Below, one piece after another: positions 16,782 through 25,383 of a stretch of DNA of 64,000 nt; position 1 is the stretch's first letter; every line of letters starts with the position of its first letter. The stretch spans positions 62,001-126,000 of the forward strand of contig NZ_VFMU01000001.1 in assembly GCF_006715225.1 (NCBI RefSeq). Direction: 5' to 3'. This DNA is from Arthrobacter sp. SLBN-112 (lineage in GTDB: Bacteria > Actinomycetota > Actinomycetes > Actinomycetales > Micrococcaceae). The position numbers were made by a program, and so were the translations under genes. Under the pieces are notes generated by a model. It did no database searches and was not told the origin of the DNA. It saw only the letters and a list, made by a program, of their open reading frames with translations.

Positions 16782-18499
16782 CAGGGCACCATCCAGTCCA
16801 GCAGCGGGGTGGATTGCAGGAAGATCAGTACCGTGATGAGGGCCAGCAGGCCAAGGCTCCAGCCGATCAGCTTGCGGAACAGGGTGCCCTCTGAGCCTTC
16901 CAGTCCCACCGCGGCGGCGGCGACGGCCAGGTTCTGCAGGGAGAGCATCTTGCCCATGACGCCGGCCGAGGAGTTGGCGGCGGCCATCAGCACCGGGGAG
17001 AGTCCGGTCTGCCCGGCGGCGGTGGCCTGCATCTGGCCGAAGAGCGAGTTGGATGATGTGTCCGAGCCGGTGAGGGCCACGCCGATCCAGCCGATCAGCG
17101 GCGAAAGGAGGGCGAAGAATCCGCCGGCCGAGGCAAGCGCAAATCCCAGCGTGGTGGTCTGCCCGGATAGGTTCATGACGAAGGACAGGGCCAGGACGGT
17201 GGTGACCGTGACGATGGTCCAGCGCAGCTGCTTCAGGGTTTCCCCATAGACGCGCAGGCTTTTGCCGACCGGGATTCTGTACAGCGCCATGGTGAGCAGG
17301 CCGGAGAGCAGCAGCAGCGTCCCGGTGGATTTGAGGTGGTCCAGCTTGAACTTGGTGGCCGCTACCGCTTTGCCCTCCGAGTCCTCGATGTGCAGGCCGG
17401 GCCAGGCGAACGTCACAGTGCCCACCTGCCCCAGCCAGGTTTTGATGAACGGGATCTGGGCGATGGAAAACACGGCGATGATGATCAGGTAGGGCGCGAC
17501 GGCGAGCCACACCTCACGGGGCGCCGGGCGGGTAGTGTCCGTGGGGACTCCGGAACGGCCCGGAACGCTCTCCTGCCGGGCACCCGCCGTCGTGCTTACC
17601 TGCGTGCCGTTGCTGACCGCACTCTTTCCGCCGGCCATGGCTGGAATTGACACATCCTGTACCGATCCTTCCACGCGCACCGACTCTTTCGGCTGCCAGG
17701 CCTTCAGCATCAGCAGCACCGCCGCCACCGTGACCACCGCGGCCACCACGTCGGTCAGTTCCACGGCGAGGAAGTTGGAGGTGATGAACTGCGCGACGGC
17801 GAACGCGGCGCCGGCCACCAGCGCAACGGGCCAGGTCTGCTTGAGGCCGCGCCTGCCGTCCACGATGAAGACCAGGAGCAGCGGCACGATGAGGGCGATG
17901 AAGGGGGTCTGGCGCCCGGCCATCGAAGAGAGGTCGTGCAGCGACAGGCCAGTGACGCCGTTCAGGGCGATGATGGGCGCGGCCATGGCACCAAAGGCCA
18001 CCGGGGCGGTGTTGGCCAGCAGCGAGACGACGGCGGACTTGAGCGGTTTCATGCCGGCGGCCATCAGCATGGCTGCGGAGATCGCGACGGGAGCGCCGAA
18101 GCCTGCGAGCGATTCGAGGAGCGCGCCGAAGCAGAACGCAATCAGGATCGAGAGGATCCGCAGGTCGTTGGAGATGGAGCGGATGGTCCGGCCCAGGGCA
18201 TCGAACCAGGGCGTGGCCACGGTGAGCTTGTAGATCCAGAGCGCATTGACGAGGATCCACAGGATGGGAAACAGCCCGTAAAAGATGCCCGCAGCGGTGG
18301 CGCTGAGGGCCTGGTCCAGAGGCATCCGCCAGCCTGCGACGGCCAGGACGAAGGACAGGACCAAGCTGGCGATGGCCGCTTTGGCGGCTTTGACCCGGAA
18401 GACGCCCAGCAGGACGAACAGCAGGACCAGGGGAAGGGCCGCACATAAGGCGGAAAGAAGGAGGGACCCGGCGATGGGCTCGAGGATCTGCTGAAACAT
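16781..18499 (-). CDS. lldP: L-lactate permease family transporter
   Basis: A 572-residue transporter with ~13-14 hydrophobic helices that imports lactate (and, in relatives, glycolate) with protons. Family hallmarks are FRVKAAKAAIASL, the loop FGALLESLAGFGAPVAI, LLANTAPVAFG and the C-terminal GSDTSSNSLFGQMQ and NSSAGVMGKMLSLQNLAVA. The ATG at 18499 has GGAG upstream. It overlaps the dehydrogenase by 4 bp. A close paralogue lies at 21660-23405; the two differ mainly in the central hydrophilic loop and at the N-terminus. The promoter lies in the 156-bp gap to the GntR gene, where two operator-like dyads are visible. Confidence 0.9.
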   Translation of the reverse strand: MFQQILEPIAGSLLLSALCAALPLVLLFVLLGVFRVKAAKAAIASLVLSFVLAVAGWRMPLDQALSATAAGIFYGLFPILWILVNALWIYKLTVATPWFDALGRTIRSISNDLRILSILIAFCFGALLESLAGFGAPVAISAAMLMAAGMKPLKSAVVSLLANTAPVAFGAMAAPIIALNGVTGLSLHDLSSMAGRQTPFIALIVPLLLVFIVDGRRGLKQTWPVALVAGAAFAVAQFITSNFLAVELTDVVAAVVTVAAVLLMLKAWQPKESVRVEGSVQDVSIPAMAGGKSAVSNGTQVSTTAGARQESVPGRSGVPTDTTRPAPREVWLAVAPYLIIIAVFSIAQIPFIKTWLGQVGTVTFAWPGLHIEDSEGKAVAATKFKLDHLKSTGTLLLLSGLLTMALYRIPVGKSLRVYGETLKQLRWTIVTVTTVLALSFVMNLSGQTTTLGFALASAGGFFALLSPLIGWIGVALTGSDTSSNSLFGQMQATAAGQTGLSPVLMAAANSSAGVMGKMLSLQNLAVAAAAVGLEGSEGTLFRKLIGWSLGLLALITVLIFLQSTPLLDWMVP

Positions 18500-18547
18500 A
18501 TGACTCCAGATGGTGAGCAGCGCCACACCGGCGTGACGGCCCCTCGA

Positions 18548-18599
18548 TTGTCTAACAAGTACACATGTCCGTCAAGAGCGATGAATACTTGTCTGGCAA
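18548..18599. promoter_or_regulatory. GntR/FadR-type operator pair
   Basis: TTGTCTAACAA at 18548-18558 fits the FadR-subfamily operator pattern TNGTNNNACNA exactly. A second, imperfect copy, TTGTCTGGCAA, is at 18589-18599. The centres are 41 bp apart (about four turns). They lie between the divergent lldP and gntR genes, so the GntR protein encoded at 18656 probably binds both and controls lldP-dld and itself. Confidence 0.65.
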
Positions 18600-18655
18600 A
18601 ATGGAACGGACACACCCCTTGTTTGCTGGAAACCTGTTTGTTGGAACGGAGATCT

Positions 18656-19348
18656 GTGGCCGGCCGTATTGCAGCTGTCTCGATAGTGGAAGCGGTGGCC
18701 TCGGATCTCCGGCTCCGCATTTTCTCCGGTGAGTTACCCTCCGCCCATGCGCTGACGGAGACCGACGTGGCCACGTCCTACGACGTGGCACGCCCCACCG
18801 CCAAGGCAGCCATCGAGAAGCTGGTGGCCGAGGGCCTGCTGGTTCGCGGCACGCACAAGACCGCCCGGGTGGCGGACCTGGGACCGGAATCGGTGCGCGA
18901 TATCTACCTGGCCCGGGCGTACCTGGAGAGCGAAGTGCTTCGTCGGCTCGCCGCCGCACGCACGGTGCCCGCCGGGGCGGTACAGGCCAACCGCGATATC
19001 GCGGCGCTGGCCACCGGAGCGCCGCTGGACGTGGTGGAACCGGACATGCGGTTCCACACCAGCCTGATCGACGCCGTGGGGAATGAGCGGATCAGCAGGA
19101 TGTACTCGTCCCTGGTGGCAGAAGTGCGCCTGTGCATGTCCCGGGTACAGTCGCTGCACCTCCTGGACACCACTTTGATCCAGGCCGAACACGAAAAGCT
19201 CCTGAAGCTGATCGAGGCCGGACAAGGCGAAGAGGCCGCCCAGCTCCTCGACCAGCACCTGGGACGCGCGCGCGAGCGCCTGGTGGCCGCGATGGGCGGC
19301 GAGGCGGGCCCGGAGGCGGACCTGCCGTCAGGGCTGGCGCGGCAATAA
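18656..19348 (+). CDS. GntR-family (FCD) transcriptional regulator of lactate genes
   Basis: A ~230-residue FadR-subfamily regulator. The winged helix-turn-helix covers ~10-70 (LRLRIFSGELP, ALTETDVATSYDVARPTAKAAIEKLVAEGLL). The C-terminal FCD ligand domain has the metal/ligand residues in DMRFHTSLIDAVGNER and AEHEKLLKLIEAG. I use GTG at 18656, which has GGAG at 5-nt spacing; the frame is open to 18500, but that region holds the operators and has no family-like sequence. It is divergent from lldP-dld and convergent, 1 bp apart, with a second GntR gene. The inferred ligand is lactate or a related 2-hydroxyacid, by analogy with LldR. Confidence 0.85.
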   Translation: MAGRIAAVSIVEAVASDLRLRIFSGELPSAHALTETDVATSYDVARPTAKAAIEKLVAEGLLVRGTHKTARVADLGPESVRDIYLARAYLESEVLRRLAAARTVPAGAVQANRDIAALATGAPLDVVEPDMRFHTSLIDAVGNERISRMYSSLVAEVRLCMSRVQSLHLLDTTLIQAEHEKLLKLIEAGQGEEAAQLLDQHLGRARERLVAAMGGEAGPEADLPSGLARQ

Positions 19349-19349
19349 C

Positions 19350-20075
19350 TCAGCGCGCCCCGTCAGCTGTCTGTTCGTACAGCCAGGCGATATGGCCCCG
19401 GAGCAGCTCCGCGGCGCGCTCAGGGTCCTTCGCTTCCACAGCATCGAAGATCCCGTGGTGGTGGGCCCTCAGCTGTTCGAGCACCATGGGCCACTGCCCA
19501 AGGGCATCAAGGGCGTCCTTGATGTAGCCCCGGATGGAGCCGCTCAGCGACTCCATGATCGTTTCGATAACCGTGTTACCGGCCATGGCACTGAGGGCCA
19601 GGTGGAACTCTGCGTCGAGGGCGTGGAAGGCATCGGGGTCTATGTCCGGAGCATCCATGGCCTCGAGCAGTTCCCTGGCGCGTTGGATCCCGGCCGGGTC
19701 GTCATGCAGGGCCGCCGTCCGGGCTGCCCAGGTTTCCAAGAGAATCCGGGCTTCGACGATCTCCTCAACCGGAAGACGGCTGCTGGCAATGTGCAGGCGA
19801 AGGGTGGCGGACAAGCCGGCTGACGGCTCGGAAACGATGACCGAGCCAGACTTGGGGCCGGACCTGTTGGAACTTCGAAGGACCCCCATGGCGTCCAGCA
19901 GGCGCATGGCTTCGCGCACTGAAGCGCGCGAAATGCCGTAGGTTTCCGCCAGTATCCGTTCACCAGGCAGTTGATCCCCGATTTTGAACCGGCCTGAGCG
20001 GAGCCCCGCCTCAATATCCTCTACCAGGACGTCGTACGTCCGCTTGGATCCCGGCGCCACCGAAGGTTTGGTCAT
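19350..20075 (-). CDS. GntR-family (FCD) transcriptional regulator
   Basis: A 241-residue FadR-subfamily regulator. The winged helix occupies ~12-75 (LRSGRFKIGDQLPGERILAE, YGISRASVREAMRLLDAMG). The FCD domain has VEARILLETWAARTAA, DAEFHLALSAMAGN and AHHHGIFDAVEAKDPERA, carrying the His/Asp metal site of the family. The start at 20075 has GGATGG upstream. It lies downstream of the GlcD/permease pair on the same strand, separated by a hairpin. It resembles GlcC/LldR-type regulators by position, so I infer control of the glcD-permease genes and of aceB through the TGGTCTGACC repeats at 23525-23555. Confidence 0.85.
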   Translation of the reverse strand: MTKPSVAPGSKRTYDVLVEDIEAGLRSGRFKIGDQLPGERILAETYGISRASVREAMRLLDAMGVLRSSNRSGPKSGSVIVSEPSAGLSATLRLHIASSRLPVEEIVEARILLETWAARTAALHDDPAGIQRARELLEAMDAPDIDPDAFHALDAEFHLALSAMAGNTVIETIMESLSGSIRGYIKDALDALGQWPMVLEQLRAHHHGIFDAVEAKDPERAAELLRGHIAWLYEQTADGAR

Positions 20076-20110
20076 GGATCCATCCTGCCCTAACAACCAG
20101 CACCTGCGTC

Positions 20111-20150
20111 CTGTCCTGCGGCGCCGCGGAAAACCGGCGCAGCAGGACAG
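20111..20150. terminator. hairpin between the glcD-like gene and gntR
   Basis: CTGTCCTGC (20111-20119) pairs with GCAGGACAG (20142-20150), continued after one mismatch by GCGCCG/CGGCGC, around an 8-nt loop. It sits 36 bp past the glcD-like stop and could attenuate read-through into the regulator gene. Confidence 0.6.
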
Positions 20151-20186
20151 AAGCGGGTGAAGGAACCGTGGGACGGGTTTTCCGGC

Positions 20187-21557
20187 TTAGATTGCTTTGC
20201 CGGGATTGAGGATTCCCTGCGGGTCGAAGACGCTGCGGATGGAGCGTTGGAGTTCGAGCGAGGTGCTGCCGAGCTCGTCCTCGAGCCAATCGCGCTTGAG
20301 CAGGCCGACGCCGTGTTCCCCGGTCAGGGTGCCACCCAGTCGCTGCGCCAGGTAAAACATGTCGCCTAGGGCCTTTTTGGCCGGTCCTTCCGTGATGGAT
20401 TCATCGGGTTCGACGACGATCATCGGGTGCAGGTTGCCGTCCGCTGCGTGTGCCACATTGAAGATCCGGACCCCCGTCTTCCGGGAGATGTCCTCCAGCC
20501 CCGCAAAGACATCTGCCAGCCGGTTCCGCGGCACGCCGATGTCGCAGATGGACACGCGGCCCATTTTCTCAAGGGACGGAATCGCTTCCCGCCGCGTGGC
20601 CACTAGCGCATCCGCTGCCGCCAGGTCCACGGCTTTCTCGACGTGGCTGGCAAAGGGTTCGATGGCCTTGAGCAGGACGTCCTGCTCAAGGAACGCGCCG
20701 TACCCGTCAGTCTGCGCCAGCAGGAAGGCGCCGCCCTTGGACCGGTGGTTGGTGCCGTGCACGGTATCGACGGCTTCCAGCGTGGGGCCGTCCATGAGTT
20801 CCAGCACCGAGGGCTGCAGCCGGGCGGCGATGATGGCGGATGCTGCCAGCGCGGCGGCGTCCACATCCGGGAAATAGGCGGCGACGGTGGCGGTCTGGAT
20901 GGGCTTGGGCCGCAAACGAAGGGTTGCTTCCACCACCACGCCCAGCGTTCCTTCCGACCCGATCATCAGAGCGTTCAGGTCATACCCCGTGACGCCCTTG
21001 ATGGTGTTCCGCCCGGTCCGCAGCTCCCGGCCGTCGGGCAGGACCACGCGGAGCGCGAGCACGGATTCGCGTGTCACGCCATATTTTGCGCACCACATTC
21101 CGCCGGCATTGGTGGCAATATTGCCGCCGATGGAGCAGATTGCCGTGCTGGCCGGGTCCGGCGCATAGAAGAGTCCATGCTCCCCCGCGGCCGCATTCAC
21201 CTCCGCGTTGAGGACGCCGGGTTCAACCACCGCCAGCTGCTCCACAGGATCGATGTGCAGGATCCGGTTCATCCGGGCCAGGTCAAGGACCACTTCCCCG
21301 GCCTGCGCGGAAGCTCCGGCGGCAAGGCCCGTTCCGGCTCCCCGGGGAACCACCGGGACATTGTGGGCCGCGGCAAGGTTCATGGTTGCCACAACCTCTT
21401 CGGCACTGGTGGCATAAACGACGCCGTCGGGCAGGCTCGGCGGAACGTAACCGGAACGGTCCGTGCTTACCCTGACCCGCTCGTCGAGGTCCGTGGAGGC
21501 GTGCGCGCTTGCAGCCAAGAGCGCTGCTGATGCTGTGACAGCTGTAGTTGTACTCAT
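20187..21557 (-). CDS. GlcD-type FAD-linked 2-hydroxyacid (glycolate) oxidase
   Basis: A 456-residue flavoprotein of the vanillyl-alcohol-oxidase fold. The PP-loop FAD domain shows VPRGAGTGLAAGA, ICSIGGNIATNAGGMWCAKYG and IGSEGTLGVVVEA. The FAD-oxidase C domain contains NVAHAADGNLHP and GTLTGEHGVGLLKRDWLE, with the catalytic His region conserved. Length matches GlcD rather than the longer Fe-S fusions; no GlcE or GlcF partner is nearby. The start at 21557 is the ATG that begins family-like sequence; AGAGG lies 11 nt upstream. It is 102 bp downstream of the second lactate-permease paralogue and presumably co-transcribed. Glycolate is my preferred substrate because malate synthase is divergent from this operon; D-lactate is the alternative. 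Confidence 0.8.
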   Translation of the reverse strand: MSTTTAVTASAALLAASAHASTDLDERVRVSTDRSGYVPPSLPDGVVYATSAEEVVATMNLAAAHNVPVVPRGAGTGLAAGASAQAGEVVLDLARMNRILHIDPVEQLAVVEPGVLNAEVNAAAGEHGLFYAPDPASTAICSIGGNIATNAGGMWCAKYGVTRESVLALRVVLPDGRELRTGRNTIKGVTGYDLNALMIGSEGTLGVVVEATLRLRPKPIQTATVAAYFPDVDAAALAASAIIAARLQPSVLELMDGPTLEAVDTVHGTNHRSKGGAFLLAQTDGYGAFLEQDVLLKAIEPFASHVEKAVDLAAADALVATRREAIPSLEKMGRVSICDIGVPRNRLADVFAGLEDISRKTGVRIFNVAHAADGNLHPMIVVEPDESITEGPAKKALGDMFYLAQRLGGTLTGEHGVGLLKRDWLEDELGSTSLELQRSIRSVFDPQGILNPGKAI

Positions 21558-21659
21558 GGGAAGGAAACCTCTTTGTTTTCTAGGGTGGGTTCTTTGGGCA
21601 CTCGGCCGGGCGGAACCGCTCCGCCCGGCCGTATTCCCGGTGTGCAAGGGTGGCGCCGG

Positions 21660-23405
21660 CTAGGGGACCATCCAGCCGAGTACCGGGGTGGACTGCAGGA
21701 CGATCAGCACCGTGATCAGGGCCAGCAGGCCCAGGCTCCAGCCGATCAACTTGCGGAACAGCGTGCCCTCGGCGCCTTCCAGGCCCACCGCCGCTGAGGC
21801 GACGGCCAGGTTTTGCAGCGAAAGCATCTTGCCCATCACGCCGGCCGAGGAGTTGGAGGCGGCCATCAGCACCGGCGAGAGGCCGGTCTGTGCGGCGGCG
21901 GTGGCCTGCATCTGCCCGAAGAGTGAGTTGGATGATGTGTCCGAGCCGGTGAGGGCCACGCCGATCCAGCCGATCAGCGGCGAGAGGAAGGCGAAGAAGC
22001 CGCCGGCGGACGCGAGGGCGAGGCCCAGGGAGGTGGTCTGTCCGGACAGGTTCATGACGAAGGACAGGGCCAGGACGGTGGTGACCGTGAGGATGGTCCA
22101 GCGCAGCTGCTTCAAAGTTTCCCAGTAGATGCGCAGGCCCTGGGCTGCCGACAGGCGGTACAGGACCATGGTGATGAGGCCGGAGACCAGAAGCAGGGTT
22201 CCGGTGGCTTTGAGATGGTCGAACTTGAACTTCTGCGCAGCAACGTGCTTCCCGCCGGCGTCCACGACGTCCAGGCCCGGCCATGCGAAGCTGACGCTTC
22301 CGTTGGCGCTCAGCCAGTCCTTGACTGCCGGGATCTGGGCGATGGAGAAGACGGCCATGATGATCAGGTAGGGCGCCACAGCCATCCAGATTTCCCGGCG
22401 GACGGGCCGCTCCGTGGCGCTGGGCCGCACCGCGACCCGGGTGGTCGCAGCCGCGGAGACAGCCTCCGTAACCGATGCGGATGCCGGTATCCTTGCCGAA
22501 CCGCGGCTGGAGGATGACGGGCCGGAGGGACGTTCTTCCTCAAGATCGCCTGACCCGCCGGACTGCCCGGACATATCAATGATCTCCCGCGGCTGCCAGA
22601 CACGGAGCATCAGCAGCACGGCGGCCACGGTAGCCACAGCAGCCACGACGTCGGTCAGTTCCACAGCGATGAAGTTGGACGTGATGAACTGGAAGATGCC
22701 AAAGACTGCGCCGGCCACCAGTGCAACGGGCCAGGTCTGCTTGAGGCCGCGCCTGCCGTCCACGATGAAGACCAGGAGCAGCGGCACGATGAGGGCGATG
22801 AAGGGGGTCTGGCGGCCGGCCATCGAGGACAGGTCGTGCAGCGACAGGCCGGTCACGCCGTTCAGGGCGATGATGGGCGCGGCCATGGCACCAAAGGCCA
22901 CCGGGGCGGTGTTGGCCAAAAGCGAGACGATGGCGGATTTCAGCGGCTTCATGCCGGCGGCCATCAGCATCGCCGACGTGATGGCAACGGGGGCGCCGAA
23001 ACCGGCGAGTGATTCGAGGAGCGCGCCGAAGCAGAACGCAATCAGGATCGAGAGGATCCGCAGGTCGTTGGAGATGGAGCGGATGGTCCGGCCCAGGGCA
23101 TCAAACCAAGGCGTGGCCACCGTGAGTTTGTAGAGCCAGAGCGCGTTGATGAGGATCCACAGGATGGGGAACAGGCCGTAGAAGGCTCCTTCGGCCGTGG
23201 CGCTGAAGACCTGGTCCACAGGCATACGCCAGATCATCAGGGCCAGGATGATGGACAGCGCCAGGCTGGCGATGGCGGCTTTGGCCGCTTTCACCCGGAA
23301 GACGCCCAGCAGGACAAACAGGAGAATCAACGGCAATGCCGCGCAGAGCGCGGACAGGCCGAGTGAACCCCAGAGAGGGTCCACGACTTGCTGGTAAGTG
23401 CTCAC
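21660..23405 (-). CDS. lactate/glycolate permease (LldP/GlcA family)
   Basis: A 581-residue, ~13-14-helix permease closely related to the protein at 16781-18499. It shares FRVKAAKAAIASL, FGALLESLAGFGAPVAI, LLANTAPVAFG and NSSAGVMGKMLSLQNLAVA. The GTG at 23405 follows AAGGAG at ideal spacing, so the longer open frame is not used. The central loop (GGSGDLEEERPSGPSSSSRG) is longer and more polar than in the paralogue. It pairs with a GlcD-type oxidase downstream and is divergent from aceB, which suggests the GlcA-like (glycolate) branch of the family. LldP and GlcA cannot be told apart on sequence alone. Confidence 0.88.
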   Translation of the reverse strand: MSTYQQVVDPLWGSLGLSALCAALPLILLFVLLGVFRVKAAKAAIASLALSIILALMIWRMPVDQVFSATAEGAFYGLFPILWILINALWLYKLTVATPWFDALGRTIRSISNDLRILSILIAFCFGALLESLAGFGAPVAITSAMLMAAGMKPLKSAIVSLLANTAPVAFGAMAAPIIALNGVTGLSLHDLSSMAGRQTPFIALIVPLLLVFIVDGRRGLKQTWPVALVAGAVFGIFQFITSNFIAVELTDVVAAVATVAAVLLMLRVWQPREIIDMSGQSGGSGDLEEERPSGPSSSSRGSARIPASASVTEAVSAAATTRVAVRPSATERPVRREIWMAVAPYLIIMAVFSIAQIPAVKDWLSANGSVSFAWPGLDVVDAGGKHVAAQKFKFDHLKATGTLLLVSGLITMVLYRLSAAQGLRIYWETLKQLRWTILTVTTVLALSFVMNLSGQTTSLGLALASAGGFFAFLSPLIGWIGVALTGSDTSSNSLFGQMQATAAAQTGLSPVLMAASNSSAGVMGKMLSLQNLAVASAAVGLEGAEGTLFRKLIGWSLGLLALITVLIVLQSTPVLGWMVP

Positions 23406-23524
23406 AAAAAACTCCTTTGTATTTGGAGCGGGGAGGGTGGGGCGCATGAATGGGATAAGAGACGCCGAGCAGAAATTCCACAAAGTGAGATTGAGATATT
23501 GCCTCGTGGACAAACTGTATGTAT

Positions 23525-23555
23525 TGGTCTGACCGATCGTCAATGGTCTGACCGA
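23525..23555. promoter_or_regulatory. tandem GntR-type operators TGGTCTGACCGA
   Basis: The 12-mer TGGTCTGACCGA occurs at 23525-23536 and 23544-23555, 19 bp apart, immediately upstream of the aceB promoter and within the divergent region with the permease gene. TGGTNNNACC is the FadR/GntR operator core. Two equal sites nearly two helical turns apart suit cooperative binding of a dimer pair. Confidence 0.7.
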
Positions 23556-23569
23556 TTTTTCTGAGGCCC

Positions 23570-23598
23570 TTGTTTTTTCATCTGGCAGAACATAATGT
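23570..23598 (+). promoter_or_regulatory. candidate aceB promoter
   Basis: TTGTTT (23570-23575), a 17-bp spacer and TAATGT (23593-23598) give a plausible housekeeping promoter 34 bp upstream of the aceB start. The tandem GntR sites end 15 bp upstream of its -35 box. Confidence 0.55.
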
Positions 23599-23631
23599 CC
23601 GTATCGTGAAAATCGCAGAAAGGACAATCCA

Positions 23632-25248
23632 ATGCCCCTGACCCGAACCGCTGACCTGCCCTTTGACCGCGCCGCCGAAATCCTGACACCGGAAGCCCTG
23701 GAGTTCCTCGCCGCGCTCCATGCACGCTTCGCCGCCGAGCGCGATGCCCGCCTTGCTGCACGGCAGGAGCGCCGTTCAGAAGCCGCAAAGACCGGAACCC
23801 TGGACTTCCTGCCCGAGACAGCAGCCGTCCGCGACGGCGACTGGACCGTTGCCTCGGCGCCACCCGCCCTGCAGGACCGCCGGGTAGAAATCACCGGCCC
23901 CTGCTCCCCCGCCAAGATGGCGATCAACGCCCTGAATTCGGGGGCAAAAGTTTGGCTGGCAGACCTGGAGGACGCCAGCTGCCCCACCTGGTTCAACGTC
24001 ATCGACGGCCAACTCTCGCTGTACGACGCCGCACGCGGAACCTTGGCCTACACGTCCCCCGAGGGCAAGACATACGCCCTTCGCACCGACGCGCCCACCG
24101 CCGTCGTCATAATGCGCCCCCGCGGCTGGCACATGGAGGAGCGGAACCTGGAATTCGACGGCAAGCCCGCCATCGGCGCCCTGGTGGACTTTGGACTGCA
24201 CTTCTTCCACAACGCCAAGCAGCTCCTCGAGAACGGCCACGGCCCCTACTACTACCTGCCGAAGATGGAAAGCCACCTCGAAGCCCGGCTGTGGAACGAC
24301 ATCTTCGTTTTCGCACAGGACGCCCTCGGCATCCCCCAGGGAACCATCCGGGCCACCGTCCTGGTGGAAACCATTCCCGCGGCCTTCGAGATGGACGAGA
24401 TCCTGTATGAGCTGCGGGACCATGCCTCCGGCCTCAACGCGGGGCGCTGGGATTACCTGTTCAGCATCATCAAGTATTTCCGCGATTCCGGTACGAAATT
24501 CACCCTGCCCGACCGTGCAGCGGTATCGATGACCGTTCCCTTTATGCGGGCCTACACCGAACTTCTGGTCAAGACCTGCCACCAGCGCGGGGCGTTTGCC
24601 ATGGGTGGCATGGCAGCAGTCATTCCGAACCGCCGCCAGCCGGAAGTCACCGAAGAGGCATTCGCAAAAGTACGGGCAGACAAGACCCGCGAGGCCAACG
24701 ACGGATTCGACGGCTCCTGGGTTGCGCACCCGGACCTCGTTCCCATCTGCATGGAGGTATTCGACCGGGTCCTGGGAGACGCCCCCAACCAGGTGCAGCG
24801 GACCCGCCCAGAGGTCCATGTCACCGCCGAACAACTGCTCGACATCGAGTCAGCACCCGGCGAGGCCACCGAAGCCGGTCTCCGCGGGAACCTGTACGTT
24901 TCCGTCGCCTACACCGCAGTGTGGCTGTCCGGGAACGGGGCTGTTGCCATCCACAACCTGATGGAAGATGCCGCGACGGCGGAAATCTCGCGTTCGCAGG
25001 TCTGGCAGCAGATCCGTAACGGGGTAGTCTTCGCAGACACCGGGAACACGTCAACCCGCGAACTGGTCGAGGGCCTGCTGGCCGAGGAAACGGACAAGCT
25101 CCGTAACGAGGTGGGCGACGAACTGTTCAACCGGTACTACAAGCCGGCGTCCCGCATCATTTCTGAGATCTGCCTTTCCGAGGACTACACCGACTTCCTC
25201 ACCACACCGGCCTACGAGGTACTGGAATCGGAAGTGGCAGTCCGGTAG
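23632..25248 (+). CDS. aceB: malate synthase A
   Basis: A 538-residue enzyme condensing glyoxylate and acetyl-CoA to malate. [20 protein letters not shown] and [13 protein letters not shown] form the N-terminal core of the barrel. [20 protein letters not shown] with [12 protein letters not shown] is the family signature (a leading R replaces the usual K). The C-terminal [11 protein letters not shown] holds the conserved catalytic Asp region. Length matches isoform A, not the ~720-residue G form. Start ATG at 23632 has AAAGGA upstream. No isocitrate lyase lies in the window. Position, divergent from the permease and oxidase and behind GntR-type sites, suggests its main job here is to consume glyoxylate from glycolate oxidation. 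Confidence 0.95.
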   Translation: MPLTRTADLPFDRAAEILTPEALEFLAALHARFAAERDARLAARQERRSEAAKTGTLDFLPETAAVRDGDWTVASAPPALQDRRVEITGPCSPAKMAINALNSGAKVWLADLEDASCPTWFNVIDGQLSLYDAARGTLAYTSPEGKTYALRTDAPTAVVIMRPRGWHMEERNLEFDGKPAIGALVDFGLHFFHNAKQLLENGHGPYYYLPKMESHLEARLWNDIFVFAQDALGIPQGTIRATVLVETIPAAFEMDEILYELRDHASGLNAGRWDYLFSIIKYFRDSGTKFTLPDRAAVSMTVPFMRAYTELLVKTCHQRGAFAMGGMAAVIPNRRQPEVTEEAFAKVRADKTREANDGFDGSWVAHPDLVPICMEVFDRVLGDAPNQVQRTRPEVHVTAEQLLDIESAPGEATEAGLRGNLYVSVAYTAVWLSGNGAVAIHNLMEDAATAEISRSQVWQQIRNGVVFADTGNTSTRELVEGLLAEETDKLRNEVGDELFNRYYKPASRIISEICLSEDYTDFLTTPAYEVLESEVAVR

Positions 25249-25313
25249 GGGCAGCCTTCCCACCGCTTGACAGGTTGGAGGGCCGCGGCCGTGCGGCAGC
25301 AGCCCTCCAATTC

Positions 25314-25375
25314 CATCGATTGCTCCGTAACTGCCGTTTTCGGCCCAGAAAAGGACAGTTACGGAGCAATCGATG
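25314..25375. terminator. bidirectional terminator between aceB and the paa operon
   Basis: Two perfect 20-bp arms (25314-25333 and 25356-25375) enclose a 22-nt loop whose own ends, TTTTC and GAAAA, can extend the stem. It lies between convergent aceB and paaG, 66 bp and 9 bp from their stop codons, so it can stop transcription from both sides. Confidence 0.75.
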
Positions 25376-25383
25376 AGGTTTAA

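Noticed and set aside
14877..17249. 790-codon open frame on the plus strand
   Set aside because: Lies wholly antisense to the dehydrogenase and permease; His/Gln/Val-rich composition typical of the complement of G+C-rich genes; no domain sense.
16782..17510. N-terminal extension of the Fe-S dehydrogenase frame to 17510
   Set aside because: The extra residues are an out-of-frame reading of the permease; the ATG at 16781 with ATGA overlap starts family-like sequence.
23406..24002. Extension of the second permease to 24002
   Set aside because: It would run antisense through the aceB start; GTG 23405 has a near-ideal AAGGAG and gives the same start as the paralogue.
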